Of a stretch of 64,000 nucleotides of DNA, positions 18,189-27,960 are shown piece by piece. Within the stretch, counting starts at the first letter, position 1. Every line of letters starts with the position of its first letter. The notes beneath the pieces are model-generated. The model had not been told where the DNA came from, searched no databases, and saw only the letters and a list, made by a program, of their open reading frames with translations. The stretch spans positions 62,001-126,000 of the forward strand of contig NZ_AJWX01000004.1 in the NCBI RefSeq assembly GCF_000263855.1, in the 5' to 3' direction. A program made the position numbers and the translations under genes. Source of the DNA: Pseudomonas sp. M47T1 (GTDB lineage Bacteria; Pseudomonadota; Gammaproteobacteria; Pseudomonadales; Pseudomonadaceae).

Positions 18189-18791
18189 TCAGTTCTCGAG
18201 CAGCTTCGCCAACCGCGCCCGGTCCTGGGCAAACTGCTGACTCACCTGCTGCCTGATGGCCTGGTAATTGACGATCCGCGCCGCCACGTCCGAGCGCTGC
18301 CCCTGGATGCCCTTGATCTGATCCATCAATTGCTGAGGTACCGGCTGCCCATTGCGCTCCAGGTCCGCAGCCTGCGCCTGCAGGCTGTCCTGCTGGCCTT
18401 TCAGCGTCTGCAGGTTGCCACTGGCGAGCGCCACCAGGCCGTCAACCTCCGCAAGGCGATGGTCTCGAGCACGATCGATTTCGTCAAGACTGGGGTATTG
18501 GTGCAGCAACTGGCTCTCGGCCGCAGCCTGGGCACTGGCGGCCTGCTGCTGGCGAACCTGCTCGGCACTGAGCGCCGGGGGCACGGTCTGCACCACCCGG
18601 CCCTGGGCGTTGAGCACTTCGTAGCCCTTGGCGACGTAGTCCGGCGGCACGCCCTGGCGGTCGAGCACGGTCACGCCGTGGCTGTCCACGTAGCGGTAGA
18701 ACACCACGGGCGGCCCGTCTGCGGCCATGACGGGCGCAGGTGTAAGGGCCGCCAACAGGCAGAACGCCGCGAACCCCTGCGCCAGGGTCAC
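18189..18791 (-). CDS. DUF4124-domain exported protein
   Basis: About 200 residues from GTG 18791. It has a signal peptide (LAQGFAAFCLLAALTPAPVMA), then a DUF4124-like segment FYRYVDSHGVTVLDRQGVPPDYVAKG, then a long coiled-coil-like stretch rich in Gln, Ala and Arg (AEQVRQQQAASAQAAAESQ, TLKGQQDSLQAQAADLERNG). Periplasmic, function unknown. It begins 4 bases after the pyrE stop, so it is in the pyrE operon. Earlier in-frame starts lie inside pyrE and lack a signal peptide. Confidence 0.75.
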   Translation of the reverse strand: MTLAQGFAAFCLLAALTPAPVMAADGPPVVFYRYVDSHGVTVLDRQGVPPDYVAKGYEVLNAQGRVVQTVPPALSAEQVRQQQAASAQAAAESQLLHQYPSLDEIDRARDHRLAEVDGLVALASGNLQTLKGQQDSLQAQAADLERNGQPVPQQLMDQIKGIQGQRSDVAARIVNYQAIRQQVSQQFAQDRARLAKLLEN

Positions 18792-18795
18792 CCAG

Positions 18796-19437
18796 TCAGA
18801 TACCGTACTGGGCGCGATAGGCTTGCACGGCTGGAAGGTGCTGCTTGAGCTCGGCGTCGTCCGCCAGGAACTCCAGCACCTGATCCAGGGAGACGATACT
18901 GACCACCGGAATGCCGAAGTCACGCTCCACTTCCTGGATGGCCGACAGCTCGCCATTGCCACGCTCCTGGCGGTTCAGGGCAATCAGCACCCCGGCTGCC
19001 TTGGCGCTCTGGGCATTGATGATCTGCATCACTTCGCGGATGGCAGTACCGGCGGTGATCACGTCATCGATGATCAGGATATCGCCGGCCAGGGGCGAGC
19101 CCACCAGGCTGCCGCCTTCGCCGTGGTCCTTGGCTTCCTTGCGGTTGAAACACCACGGAATATCGATGCCGTGATGCTCGTCCAGGGCCACTGCGGTGGC
19201 GGCTGCCAGCGGGATACCCTTATAGGCCGGGCCAAACAGCACGTCGAAGGCAATGCCGCTTTCAACCACAGCCGCAGCATAGTACTTGCCCAGTTTGGCC
19301 AGTGCCGAACCGCTGTTGAACAGGCCCGCATTGAAGAAATAAGGACTGGTGCGCCCGGATTTCAGGGTGAACTCACCGAAGCGCAGTACCCCGCGATCGA
19401 TGGCAAAACGAATGAAGTCGCGTTGATAGGCGTGCAT
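18796..19437 (-). CDS. pyrE: Orotate phosphoribosyltransferase
   Basis: Protein of 213 residues starting [20 protein letters not shown]. The PRPP-binding motif [16 protein letters not shown] and the KDHGEGG loop are present. It joins orotate and PRPP to give OMP in pyrimidine synthesis. The upstream in-frame GTG/ATG at 19458 adds residues unlike the family, so 19437 is chosen. It is divergent from crc with an 82-base promoter region, the standard Pseudomonas arrangement. Confidence 0.97.
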   Translation of the reverse strand: MHAYQRDFIRFAIDRGVLRFGEFTLKSGRTSPYFFNAGLFNSGSALAKLGKYYAAAVVESGIAFDVLFGPAYKGIPLAAATAVALDEHHGIDIPWCFNRKEAKDHGEGGSLVGSPLAGDILIIDDVITAGTAIREVMQIINAQSAKAAGVLIALNRQERGNGELSAIQEVERDFGIPVVSIVSLDQVLEFLADDAELKQHLPAVQAYRAQYGI

Positions 19438-19519
19438 TAAAAAAGTCCCGAATACCACGGATTTAGCTAATTGAGTAGAGCTCGGGTATCATACACGCAC
19501 GAGATTTTTGGGGCCATTT

Positions 19520-20299
19520 ATGCGGATCATCAGTGTGAACGTTAATGGTATTCATGCCGCAGTCGAGCGAGGTTTGCTCAGTTGGCTGCAAGCACAGAAT
19601 GCCGACGTCATCTGCCTGCAGGATACTCGTGCCTCCGCCTTTGAACTGGACGACCCAGCCTTCCAACTGGATGGCTACTTCCTTTATGCATGCGATGCTG
19701 AAGTGCCCACCCAAGGTGGCGTGGCACTTTACTCGCGGTTGCAACCCAAGGCGGTAATCAGCGGCCTCGGCTTCGAGACAGCCGACCGCTACGGGCGCTA
19801 CCTGCAAGCAGACTTCGACAAATTGAGCATCGCCACCCTGCTGTTGCCTTCGGGCCAGAATGGCGATGAAGACTTGAACCAGAAGTTCAAGTTGATGGAC
19901 GACTTCGGCAAGTACCTGGACAAGCAGCGCCGCAAGCGCCGCGAGTACATCTACTGCGGCTCGCTGTATGTGGCGCAGCAGAAGCTGGACATCAAGAACT
20001 GGCGCGACAGCCAGCAATCCCCCGGTTTCCTGGCGCCAGAACGTGCCTGGATGGACGAGATTGTCGGCAACATGGGCTATGTGGATGCCCTGCGTGAAGT
20101 CAGCCGTGAAGGCGACCAGTACAGCTGGTGGCCGGATAACGAACAGGCCGAGATGCTCAACCTGGGCTGGCGGTTCGACTATCAGCTGCTGACTCCAGGC
20201 CTGCGCCGTTTCGTGCGCAGCGCGCGCCTGCCGCGTCAGCCGCGCTTCTCCCAGCATGCTCCATTTATCGTGGACTATGACTGGACCTTGACCATCTAA
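19520..20299 (+). CDS. crc: Catabolite repression control protein Crc
   Basis: Protein of 259 residues starting MRIISVNVNGIHAAVERGLL, with an exonuclease III-like (EEP) fold but degenerate catalytic residues, as known for Crc. It acts with Hfq to block translation of mRNAs carrying A-rich catabolite-activity motifs, setting carbon-source preference. Start chosen at ATG 19520 rather than 19508 to match the family. A strong terminator follows directly. Confidence 0.96.
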   Translation: MRIISVNVNGIHAAVERGLLSWLQAQNADVICLQDTRASAFELDDPAFQLDGYFLYACDAEVPTQGGVALYSRLQPKAVISGLGFETADRYGRYLQADFDKLSIATLLLPSGQNGDEDLNQKFKLMDDFGKYLDKQRRKRREYIYCGSLYVAQQKLDIKNWRDSQQSPGFLAPERAWMDEIVGNMGYVDALREVSREGDQYSWWPDNEQAEMLNLGWRFDYQLLTPGLRRFVRSARLPRQPRFSQHAPFIVDYDWTLTI

Positions 20300-20312
20300 A
20301 AAGTCGAGGCGC

Positions 20313-20345
20313 AAAAAAGCCGACCCCATGGGGTCGGCTTTTTTG
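20313..20345 (+). terminator. Intrinsic terminator of crc
   Basis: Near-perfect palindrome AAAAAAGCCGACCCC / GGGGTCGGCTTTTTT, 14 bases after the crc stop. The A- and T-runs make it usable from both strands. Confidence 0.92.
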
Positions 20346-20350
20346 TGCGC

Positions 20351-20380
20351 CTTGTGGGAGCGGGTTCTACCCGCGAAAAG
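20351..20380. repeat. Single REP element
   Basis: CTTGTGGGAGCGGGTTCTAC-CCGCGAAAAG, one palindromic unit of the REP family, between the convergent crc and rph genes. Confidence 0.75.
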
Positions 20381-20433
20381 AACACCGCGTGATGTCTGAC
20401 GAACCGCGCGTTCGTTTCGCAAGCTCAGGGGTA

Positions 20434-21156
20434 TCAGTCAGCCAGTGCGGCTTTCTGCAGTTCGAACAGGTCAACCATGCCTTTCTGCGCCAGTGCCAGC
20501 ATGGCGTTCAGCTCTTCAGGCTGGAACGGCGCGCCTTCGGCGGTGCCCTGCACTTCGATGAAGCCACCGGTGCTGGTCATCACCACGTTCAGGTCGGTCT
20601 CGGCGGCAGAGTCTTCCAGGTAGTCCAGGTCCAGTACCGGCTCGCCCTGGTACATGCCTACCGACACGGCGGAGATCATGTGCTTGAGCGGGTCGCCGCC
20701 TTTCAGGCCGCCACGCTTCTTGATCACTTTCAGCGCGTCGACCAGCGCCACCATGGCACCGGTGATGGAAGCAGTACGGGTACCACCGTCGGCCTGGATC
20801 ACGTCGCAGTCGACGTACAGGGTAACGTCGCCCAGCTTGGACATGTCCAGGGCTGCGCGCAGCGAGCGGCCGATCAGGCGCTGGATTTCCAGGGTACGGC
20901 CGCCCTGCTTGCCCTTGCTGGCTTCACGCTGGTTACGCTCGCCGGTGGCGCGCGGCAGCATGCCGTATTCAGCCGTCAACCAGCCTTGGCCCTGGCCCTT
21001 GAGGAAGCGCGGCACGCCATTTTCGACGCTGACCGTGCAGATAACCTTGGTGTCACCGAACTCAACCAGTACAGACCCTTCGGCGTGCTTGGTGTAGTTG
21101 CGGGTGATGCGGATCGAGCGGAGCTGATCGGCAGCGCGACCACTTGGACGTTTCAT
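20434..21156 (-). CDS. rph: Ribonuclease PH
   Basis: Protein of 240 residues starting [20 protein letters not shown]. RNase PH signatures include [19 protein letters not shown], the phosphate-binding-like [19 protein letters not shown], and [20 protein letters not shown]. Phosphorolytic 3' to 5' exonuclease that trims tRNA precursors and structured RNAs. The upstream in-frame start at 21213 gives a 19-residue non-family extension and is rejected. Confidence 0.97.
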   Translation of the reverse strand: MKRPSGRAADQLRSIRITRNYTKHAEGSVLVEFGDTKVICTVSVENGVPRFLKGQGQGWLTAEYGMLPRATGERNQREASKGKQGGRTLEIQRLIGRSLRAALDMSKLGDVTLYVDCDVIQADGGTRTASITGAMVALVDALKVIKKRGGLKGGDPLKHMISAVSVGMYQGEPVLDLDYLEDSAAETDLNVVMTSTGGFIEVQGTAEGAPFQPEELNAMLALAQKGMVDLFELQKAALAD

Positions 21157-21489
21157 CTGGGATACCTGTACTGAGGAACGAAAACTGCCGAGCATTATAA
21201 GACCTGTGATCATTTATTGCCCGACTTGAGTTGCAACACAGTAGCCTCACGCGCAACCACCCTCTTGTAGGAGTGGGCCGTGGCCGCCAAGCAGACACAG
21301 CTGTGCGCCAAGTACTACGCGGTGAATTCTCCGCAGGCACAGCCCGCTCCTACAGGGTTGTGCCAGAGCGCTGGGAATTTAATTTTCAGCCCAACGGTCG
21401 ACATGCTGTAACAGCAATGGTTTGGGCGCCAGCCCATCGGTGCGCTACAATCCTGCGCCTTTCACACCCCAATCTGCGAGGTACTCCCC
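21157..21489. other. Divergent intergenic region between rph and yicC
   Basis: About 333 bases that must hold both promoters. The centre is a REP pair (21264-21358). No gene is seen. Confidence 0.6.
21264..21358. repeat. Diverged REP pair (BIME)
   Basis: TTGTAGGAGTGGGCCGTGGC facing AGCCCGCTCCTACAGGGTTG about 95 bases apart: the outer ends pair well, the inner parts are diverged. Confidence 0.65.
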
Positions 21490-22353
21490 ATGGTGCACAG
21501 CATGACCGCCTTCGCCCGCGTCGAACGGGCGGGCAACCAGGGGACCCTCAGTTGGGAACTGCGCTCGGTCAACCACCGTTACCTTGAGCCACATCTGCGC
21601 CTGCCCGAAGCTTTTCGCGACCTTGAAATCGCCGTGCGCGAAGCGCTGCGCCAGGGCATTTCGCGCGGCAAGGTGGAATGCACCCTGCGCTTTTGCGAAG
21701 TCAGCAGCGGCAAGCCGCTGCAGGTAGACCGCGAACGCGCCGCGCAACTGGTGGCCGCCGCCGAAACCATCGCCAGCCTGATCAAGCAGCCCGCCGCGCT
21801 CAACCCGCTGGACGTGCTGGGCTGGCAGGGCGTGTTGGTGGCCGATGCCGTCGACCCGCAGGCGCTGAATCAGGAAGCCGTCGAACTGTTCAACGACGCG
21901 CTCAAGCAGCTCAAGGCCGGCCGCGACCGTGAAGGCGCGGAACTGGCGAAGCTGATCAACGACCGGCTCGACGCCATGAGCGAAGAGGTCAAGACCTTGC
22001 GCGCCCAGGTGCCGCACATGCTGGGCGTGCAGCGCCAAAAGATTCTCGATCGCTTTGCCGACATTCAGGCCGAGCTTGATCCCCAGCGCCTGGAGCAGGA
22101 AATGGTGCTGCTGGCGCAGAAAAGCGACGTTGCCGAAGAACTGGACCGCCTCACCACCCACGTCACCGAAGTGCGGCGAGTGCTGAAGGCAGGCGGCGCG
22201 GCAGGCCGGCGTCTTGATTTCCTGATGCAGGAGCTCAACCGCGAGGCAAATACACTGGGCTCCAAGGCCTTCGACCCGCGCAGCACTCAGGCGGCGGTCA
22301 ACCTGAAGGTGTTGATCGAGCAAATGCGCGAACAAGTGCAGAATATTGAGTAA
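21490..22353 (+). CDS. yicC: YicC/YloC family endoribonuclease
   Basis: Protein of 287 residues beginning MVHSMTAFARVERAGNQGTL, with the conserved ELRSVNHRYLEPHLRLPEA and the C-terminal DUF1732-like FLMQELNREANTLGSKA. YicC proteins are RNA endonucleases linked to small-RNA turnover and stationary-phase survival; the assignment comes from the E. coli family. It lies 12 bases before gmk, the normal order. Confidence 0.95.
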   Translation: MVHSMTAFARVERAGNQGTLSWELRSVNHRYLEPHLRLPEAFRDLEIAVREALRQGISRGKVECTLRFCEVSSGKPLQVDRERAAQLVAAAETIASLIKQPAALNPLDVLGWQGVLVADAVDPQALNQEAVELFNDALKQLKAGRDREGAELAKLINDRLDAMSEEVKTLRAQVPHMLGVQRQKILDRFADIQAELDPQRLEQEMVLLAQKSDVAEELDRLTTHVTEVRRVLKAGGAAGRRLDFLMQELNREANTLGSKAFDPRSTQAAVNLKVLIEQMREQVQNIE

Positions 22354-22986
<633 letters not shown>

Positions 22987-23151
22987 ATGAAGCATTTCAG
23001 CCGCCGTTCGGTTACCTTGAGGGTAGCCGCACAGCGTCTGGACCGGCTGTTTGAAAACTAGCGCTTCCCTTAAGGCTGGTGATTTTTTAAACTACTGAGT
23101 CCGCTCGCCCATCCGGGCTGCGCGCATACTGCATTTGCTACGAGGAAGACC

Positions 23152-23415
23152 ATGGCCCGCGTAACCGTTGAAGACTGCCTAGAACACGTGGAAAACCGCT
23201 TTGAGCTGGTCATGCTCTCTACCAAGCGTGCCCGTCAACTGGCCACCGGCGGCAAAGAGCCTCTGGTCCAGTGGGAAAACGACAAGCCTACCGTTGTGGC
23301 CCTGCGCGAAATCGCTGAAGGCCTTATGAGCTACGAGTTCATCGCCAACGCCGAAATCGTCGAAGACGAGCCGCTGTTCGCAGCGTTCGAGGACGAGTCC
23401 AACGAGGCCGTCTAA
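23152..23415 (+). CDS. rpoZ: RNA polymerase omega subunit
   Basis: Protein of 87 residues beginning [20 protein letters not shown], the omega signature, with the [14 protein letters not shown] segment that contacts the beta' tail. Helps assemble RNA polymerase and forms part of a ppGpp site. It has its own 165-base upstream region after gmk and precedes spoT by 57 bases. Confidence 0.97.
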   Translation: MARVTVEDCLEHVENRFELVMLSTKRARQLATGGKEPLVQWENDKPTVVALREIAEGLMSYEFIANAEIVEDEPLFAAFEDESNEAV

Positions 23416-23472
23416 GCCTATGCCTGGTCGACGTAGCACGGCGCGGGAATACAGCTTGCGGCAGGAGTTTTC

Positions 23473-25581
23473 ATGCCGAGCATAGACGCCCTCGCCGATC
23501 GCTTATCGACCTACCTCGGCGCAGACCAGGTCAACTTGGTGCGCCGGGCGTATTTCTACGCCGAACAAGCCCACGACGGCCAACGCCGCCGTAGCGGCGA
23601 GCCTTACGTCACGCATCCGCTGGCGGTGGCCAATATCCTTGCCGACATGCACATGGACCATCAGAGCCTGATGGCAGCCATGCTGCATGACGTGATCGAA
23701 GACACCGGCATCGCCAAGGAAGCGCTCAGCGCACAATTTGGCGAGACCGTGGCTGAACTGGTCGATGGGGTCAGCAAGCTGACCCAGATGAATTTCGAGA
23801 CCAAGGCCGAGGCGCAAGCCGAGAACTTCCAGAAAATGGCCATGGCCATGGCACGCGACATTCGCGTGATCCTGGTCAAGCTCGCCGACCGCCTGCACAA
23901 CATGCGCACCCTGGAAGTGCTGTCTGGCGAAAAACGCCGGCGCATCGCCAAGGAAACCCTGGAAATCTACGCCCCCATCGCCAATCGCCTGGGCATGCAC
24001 AACGTGCGCGTGGAATTCGAAGACCTGGGCTTCAAGGCCATGTACCCGATGCGCTCTGCGCGCATCTACCAGGCGGTGAAGCGTGCGCGCGGCAACCGCA
24101 AGGAAATCGTCAACAAGATCGAACAGTCTCTGGGCCACTGCCTGGCCGTGGACGGTATCGAGGGCGATGTCAGCGGCCGCCAGAAGCACATCTATGGCAT
24201 TTACAAGAAGATGCGCGGCAAGCGCCGGGCCTTCAACGAGATCATGGACGTCTACGCGTTCCGCATCGTGGTGGATAAGGTAGACACCTGCTACCGCGTA
24301 CTGGGCGCCGTGCACAATCTGTACAAGCCATTGCCGGGCCGCTTCAAGGATTACATCGCGATTCCCAAGGCCAACGGCTACCAGTCGCTGCACACCACCT
24401 TGTTCGGCATGCACGGCGTACCCATCGAAATCCAGATTCGCACCCGCGAGATGGAAGAGATGGCCAACAACGGAATCGCCGCCCACTGGCTGTACAAGTC
24501 CAGCGACGACGAGCAGCCCAAGGGCACTCACGCGCGGGCTCGCCAGTGGGTCAAGGGCGTGCTGGAAATGCAGCAACGCGCTGGCAACTCGCTGGAATTC
24601 ATCGAGAGCGTGAAGATCGACCTGTTCCCGGACGAGGTCTACGTGTTCACGCCCAAGGGCCGCATCATGGAGCTGCCCAAGGGCTCGACAGCCGTCGACT
24701 TCGCCTATGCGGTGCACACCGACGTGGGCAACAGCTGCATTGCGTGCCGCATCAACCGCCGGCTGGCGCCGCTGTCCGAACCGCTGCAAAGCGGTTCCAC
24801 GGTGGAAATCGTCAGCGCCCCGGGGGCCCGCCCGAACCCGGCCTGGCTCAATTTCGTGGTCACCGGCAAGGCACGCACGCACATTCGCCACGCGCTCAAG
24901 CTGCAACGCCGCTCCGAGTCCATCAGCCTGGGCGAACGCCTGCTGAACAAGGTGCTCAACGGCTTCGACAGTGCGCTGGAGAGCATCCCGGCCGACCGCA
25001 TTCACGCCATGCTCGCCGAATATCGGCTGGAGCAGATCGAAGACCTGCTGGAAGACATCGGCCTTGGCAACCGCATGGCCTACGTAGTGGCGCGTCGCCT
25101 GTTGGCCACTGAAGGCGAGCAACTGCCCAGCCCCGAAGGACCATTGGCCATTCGCGGCACCGAAGGCCTGGTGCTCAGCTACGCCAAATGCTGTACGCCG
25201 ATACCGGGCGACCCGATCGTGGGGCACCTGTCGGCCGGCAAGGGCATGGTCGTGCACCTGGAAAACTGCCGCAATATCAGTGAAATCCGCCACAATCCGG
25301 AAAAGTGCATTCAGCTTTCCTGGGCCAAGGACGTCACTGGCGAATTCAATGTCGAGTTGCGCGTGGAACTCGAGCACCAGCGCGGCCTGATCGCCTTGCT
25401 GGCCAGCAGCGTCAACGCCGCCGATGGCAATATCGAGAAGATCAGCATGGACGAGCGCGATGGCCGCATCAGCGTGGTCCAGTTGGTCGTCAGCGTGCAC
25501 GACCGCGTGCACCTGGCTCGCGTGATCAAGAAACTGCGGGCGCTGACCGGCGTCATCCGCATCACGCGGATGCGTGCGTAA
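23473..25581 (+). CDS. spoT: Bifunctional (p)ppGpp synthase/hydrolase SpoT
   Basis: Protein of 702 residues. Domains in order: HD hydrolase with HPLAVANILADMHMD and LHDVIEDT near residues 45-80; synthetase with the ATP/GDP site around AIPKANGYQSLHTTLFG near residue 295; TGS near VYVFTPKGRIMELPKGSTAVDFAY at 390; and a C-terminal ACT domain. The HD motif is intact, so hydrolase activity is expected. Controls the stringent response to fatty-acid, carbon and iron limitation. GCAGGAG precedes the ATG. Confidence 0.97.
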   Translation: MPSIDALADRLSTYLGADQVNLVRRAYFYAEQAHDGQRRRSGEPYVTHPLAVANILADMHMDHQSLMAAMLHDVIEDTGIAKEALSAQFGETVAELVDGVSKLTQMNFETKAEAQAENFQKMAMAMARDIRVILVKLADRLHNMRTLEVLSGEKRRRIAKETLEIYAPIANRLGMHNVRVEFEDLGFKAMYPMRSARIYQAVKRARGNRKEIVNKIEQSLGHCLAVDGIEGDVSGRQKHIYGIYKKMRGKRRAFNEIMDVYAFRIVVDKVDTCYRVLGAVHNLYKPLPGRFKDYIAIPKANGYQSLHTTLFGMHGVPIEIQIRTREMEEMANNGIAAHWLYKSSDDEQPKGTHARARQWVKGVLEMQQRAGNSLEFIESVKIDLFPDEVYVFTPKGRIMELPKGSTAVDFAYAVHTDVGNSCIACRINRRLAPLSEPLQSGSTVEIVSAPGARPNPAWLNFVVTGKARTHIRHALKLQRRSESISLGERLLNKVLNGFDSALESIPADRIHAMLAEYRLEQIEDLLEDIGLGNRMAYVVARRLLATEGEQLPSPEGPLAIRGTEGLVLSYAKCCTPIPGDPIVGHLSAGKGMVVHLENCRNISEIRHNPEKCIQLSWAKDVTGEFNVELRVELEHQRGLIALLASSVNAADGNIEKISMDERDGRISVVQLVVSVHDRVHLARVIKKLRALTGVIRITRMRA

Positions 25582-25611
25582 CGCAGCCTTCCCCCTGCCA
25601 AGGAGTCATCA

Positions 25612-25992
25612 ATGACCAAGACTGTTATCACCAGCGACAAGGCCCCGGCGGCCATCGGTACCTACTCCCAGGCAATCAAGGCGGGTAATACCGTCTACAT
25701 GTCCGGCCAGATTCCGCTGGACCCGAAAACCATGGAACTGGTTGAAGGCTTCGAAGCCCAGACCGTGCAGGTCTTCGAAAACCTCAAAGCCGTGGCCGAG
25801 GCCGCTGGCGGCTCGTTCAAAGACATCGTCAAGCTGAACATTTTCCTTACCGACCTGAGCCACTTCGCCAAGGTCAACGAAGTGATGGGCCGCTATTTCG
25901 AACAGCCTTACCCTGCCCGCGCCGCCATCGGCGTGGCCGCACTGCCACGCGGTGCCCAGGTTGAAATGGACGCCATCCTGGTCGTCGAGTAA
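25612..25992 (+). CDS. ridA: RidA family enamine/imine deaminase
   Basis: Protein of 126 residues starting [20 protein letters not shown], with the catalytic-type arginine in [20 protein letters not shown]. RidA hydrolyses reactive 2-aminoacrylate and related imines made by PLP enzymes. It follows spoT by 30 bases with an AAGGAG site, probably co-transcribed. Confidence 0.95.
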   Translation: MTKTVITSDKAPAAIGTYSQAIKAGNTVYMSGQIPLDPKTMELVEGFEAQTVQVFENLKAVAEAAGGSFKDIVKLNIFLTDLSHFAKVNEVMGRYFEQPYPARAAIGVAALPRGAQVEMDAILVVE

Positions 25993-26050
25993 ACCTTGTG
26001 TGGCGAGGTGCCCCGCGCCTCGCCTTTTTCCCTCCGGAAGGATTCCCCAC

Positions 26051-26788
26051 ATGCGCCATGCGCTTGTCCTGCCGTTGCTGGCCGCGCTGTTGAGCGGCTG
26101 CGCCAGTCACAGCAATGTCGACCCCAGCGGGGTCTGGATCAACCAGAAAGCCATCGATACCGCCGCCAAGGGCAAAGGCCTGCGCGACGCCCTGGGCGCC
26201 AACGGCCCGGTGCTGGAATGGCAGCTCAACAGCAAGGCTGGCCAGGTCAGCTTCAGCAACGGCTTCGAACGCGTGCAGGGCAACCTGCAGCCGTTGGGCA
26301 AGGGTAAATGGGAGGCCGACTTCCAAGGCAACCATAGCCAGCAACTGACCACTGACGACGACGAACTGACCCTGGCAGCCAGCGCTTCGGGCCCCCAGCA
26401 GGTTTTCGTCAAACCCAAGACTACCGTCGAGCCGGGCGCCCCGGTGGGCAGCAGTTTTGAGCAGGCGCTGTATGCCGCCTACATGGGCGGCGACTGGACC
26501 ATCGTCGAAGGCCAGGGCCAGGGCAGTGCCGTGCACTTCCTCGCCAACGGCCAACTCAGCGGTTTTCCTGGCGCAGACCGCTATGCCCTGTGCCTGGCGG
26601 GCGATTGCGCCACCATGAGCGGCGATGCCGACAGCATGTGGATCGAACTCAATAAGCAGGGCGCGCCGTATCTGTTCAAGCGCGATGGCAAACAGCTGGA
26701 AATTTTCCAGGCAGTGAACCAGGCCCAGGCTGACGAGATGCCACAGTTCGCGGCTGGCCAGCGCCTCTGGCTGCTGAAGAAACAGTAA
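26051..26788 (+). CDS. Lipoprotein of unknown function
   Basis: Protein of 245 residues. The N-terminus MRHALVLPLLAALLSGCASH is a lipoprotein signal with the lipobox LLSGC. The mature part has no family I recognise; it is rich in short beta-like stretches. The start at ATG 26051 has GGAAGGA upstream and yields the signal peptide, unlike the longer in-frame start. Probably envelope-attached. Confidence 0.75.
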   Translation: MRHALVLPLLAALLSGCASHSNVDPSGVWINQKAIDTAAKGKGLRDALGANGPVLEWQLNSKAGQVSFSNGFERVQGNLQPLGKGKWEADFQGNHSQQLTTDDDELTLAASASGPQQVFVKPKTTVEPGAPVGSSFEQALYAAYMGGDWTIVEGQGQGSAVHFLANGQLSGFPGADRYALCLAGDCATMSGDADSMWIELNKQGAPYLFKRDGKQLEIFQAVNQAQADEMPQFAAGQRLWLLKKQ

Positions 26789-26799
26789 CGCTGCAACCT

Positions 26800-26895
26800 T
26801 TGCCGCTGCCGCAGGCGGCGCTGGCCCTGATGTTCACTGGAGATCTTCAGCGCACCCAGGGGCCAGCACCGCCTTCGGCACGGCTACAAGCGCGG
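26800..26895. repeat. Intergenic repeat, AGATCTTCAG/GGCCAGCG family
   Basis: Contains CACTGGAGATCTTCAGCGCA and GGGGCCAGCACCGCC; matches the elements at 9.99 and 57.0 kb. Its left part is an inverted copy (GCCGCTGCCGCAGGC...GCTGGCCC), so the whole is roughly palindromic. Lies between convergent genes. Confidence 0.6.
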
Positions 26896-26914
26896 CTGCA
26901 AACCGTGACCAAGG

Positions 26915-27772
26915 TCAGGGTTTGGCGGCCAGGATGGCTTCATAACCCTCGCGGTAACTAGGGTAGCGAGGCTCCCAGCCCAGTGCCCGGGCCAAAGCGT
27001 TGCTGCAGCGCTTGTTGCCGTTGCGCCGCACCGTGGACTCCTCGGCCCAGCCCTGAACCCCCAACCGCACGCGCAGCCACTCGACCACCTCGGCCAGCGC
27101 CGCCGGCTTGTCGTCCACCCCCAGATAACAGCTCGCTACAGGCTCACCCTTGGCATCCTCACACACCAGGTGCGCCAGCAACCCAGCCGCATCGTCGCTG
27201 TGGATACGATTGCCGTACATCACAGGCTCATGGGCAACCTGGTAACCCTGGCGCACTTGCTCCAGCAAGCGCTCACGGCCTGGCCCGTAGATACCCGTCA
27301 GGCGCACCACCGTTGCTGGCCAGCCGCTTGTACGCGCCACCTCTTCGGCTTCCAGCATCAGGCGCCCGGAAAAACCGGTCGGCTCGGTCACTGAGTACTC
27401 GTCGATCCACTCGCCCCCTGACTGCGCGTACACGCTGCTGCTGGACACAAACACCAGGCGCTGGGGCGTCTGGCGGTTGTAGTTGAGCCACCCCACCACG
27501 CGCTTCAGGCCATCGACGTAAGCCGCCTGATACCCGGCCTCGTCATGCTGGCTTGCCGCCACGCAGTACACCACGTAATCAATATGGCCCTGGGGCCAGC
27601 CAGCGGGGCAAGCCTGCTGCGCAAGATCGCCGGCCACCGGGAGCACTCCCGGGGGCAACGCCGACACCTGCCGACGCAGCCCGTATACCATCCAATTGAG
27701 TGCCAGCAGCTGCTGGGCCAGTCGGCCCCCCACGTCGCCACACCCCACGATCAAAACACTTGGCACGGGCAT
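26915..27772 (-). CDS. NAD-dependent epimerase/dehydratase-like SDR protein (YeeZ type)
   Basis: Protein of 285 residues with the Rossmann nucleotide motif VLIVGCGDVGGRLAQQL at the N-terminus and an atypical extended-SDR body (VFVSSSSVYAQSGGEWIDE, VVRLTGIYGPGRERLL). The classical YxxxK is not obvious, as in YeeZ-like atypical SDRs. Substrate unknown. Divergent from exbB. Confidence 0.8.
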   Translation of the reverse strand: MPVPSVLIVGCGDVGGRLAQQLLALNWMVYGLRRQVSALPPGVLPVAGDLAQQACPAGWPQGHIDYVVYCVAASQHDEAGYQAAYVDGLKRVVGWLNYNRQTPQRLVFVSSSSVYAQSGGEWIDEYSVTEPTGFSGRLMLEAEEVARTSGWPATVVRLTGIYGPGRERLLEQVRQGYQVAHEPVMYGNRIHSDDAAGLLAHLVCEDAKGEPVASCYLGVDDKPAALAEVVEWLRVRLGVQGWAEESTVRRNGNKRCSNALARALGWEPRYPSYREGYEAILAAKP

Positions 27773-27866
27773 TTTCCTGCTCCTGAATCAACGCTGCACA
27801 CACACCTTGATAGCACTGTAGCGACAGAAAGCCGGAAAAAATCTGGCGTATCGCTTTTGTTAACAA

Positions 27867-27885
27867 GAATTACTTGCAATAATAA
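27867..27885 (+). promoter_or_regulatory. Possible Fur box before exbB-exbD-tonB
   Basis: GAATTACTTGCAATAATAA, an AT-rich stretch with partial match to the Fur consensus, about 75 bases before exbB. Iron control of exbB-exbD-tonB is usual; the site itself is uncertain. Confidence 0.35.
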
Positions 27886-27960
27886 CGACCCATTTTGTTC
27901 TCGGCCCGCTATCGAGGCCTAGAAGGACATCCACTCTTTTCCCTCTCAGGTCCGGCCAGC

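Noticed and set aside
23503..25512. Long open frame of 669 codons on the minus strand opposite spoT
   Set aside because: It is the complement of a high-GC gene with strong third-position bias; the product is His/Val/Gln-rich with no motifs, while SpoT on the plus strand is complete.
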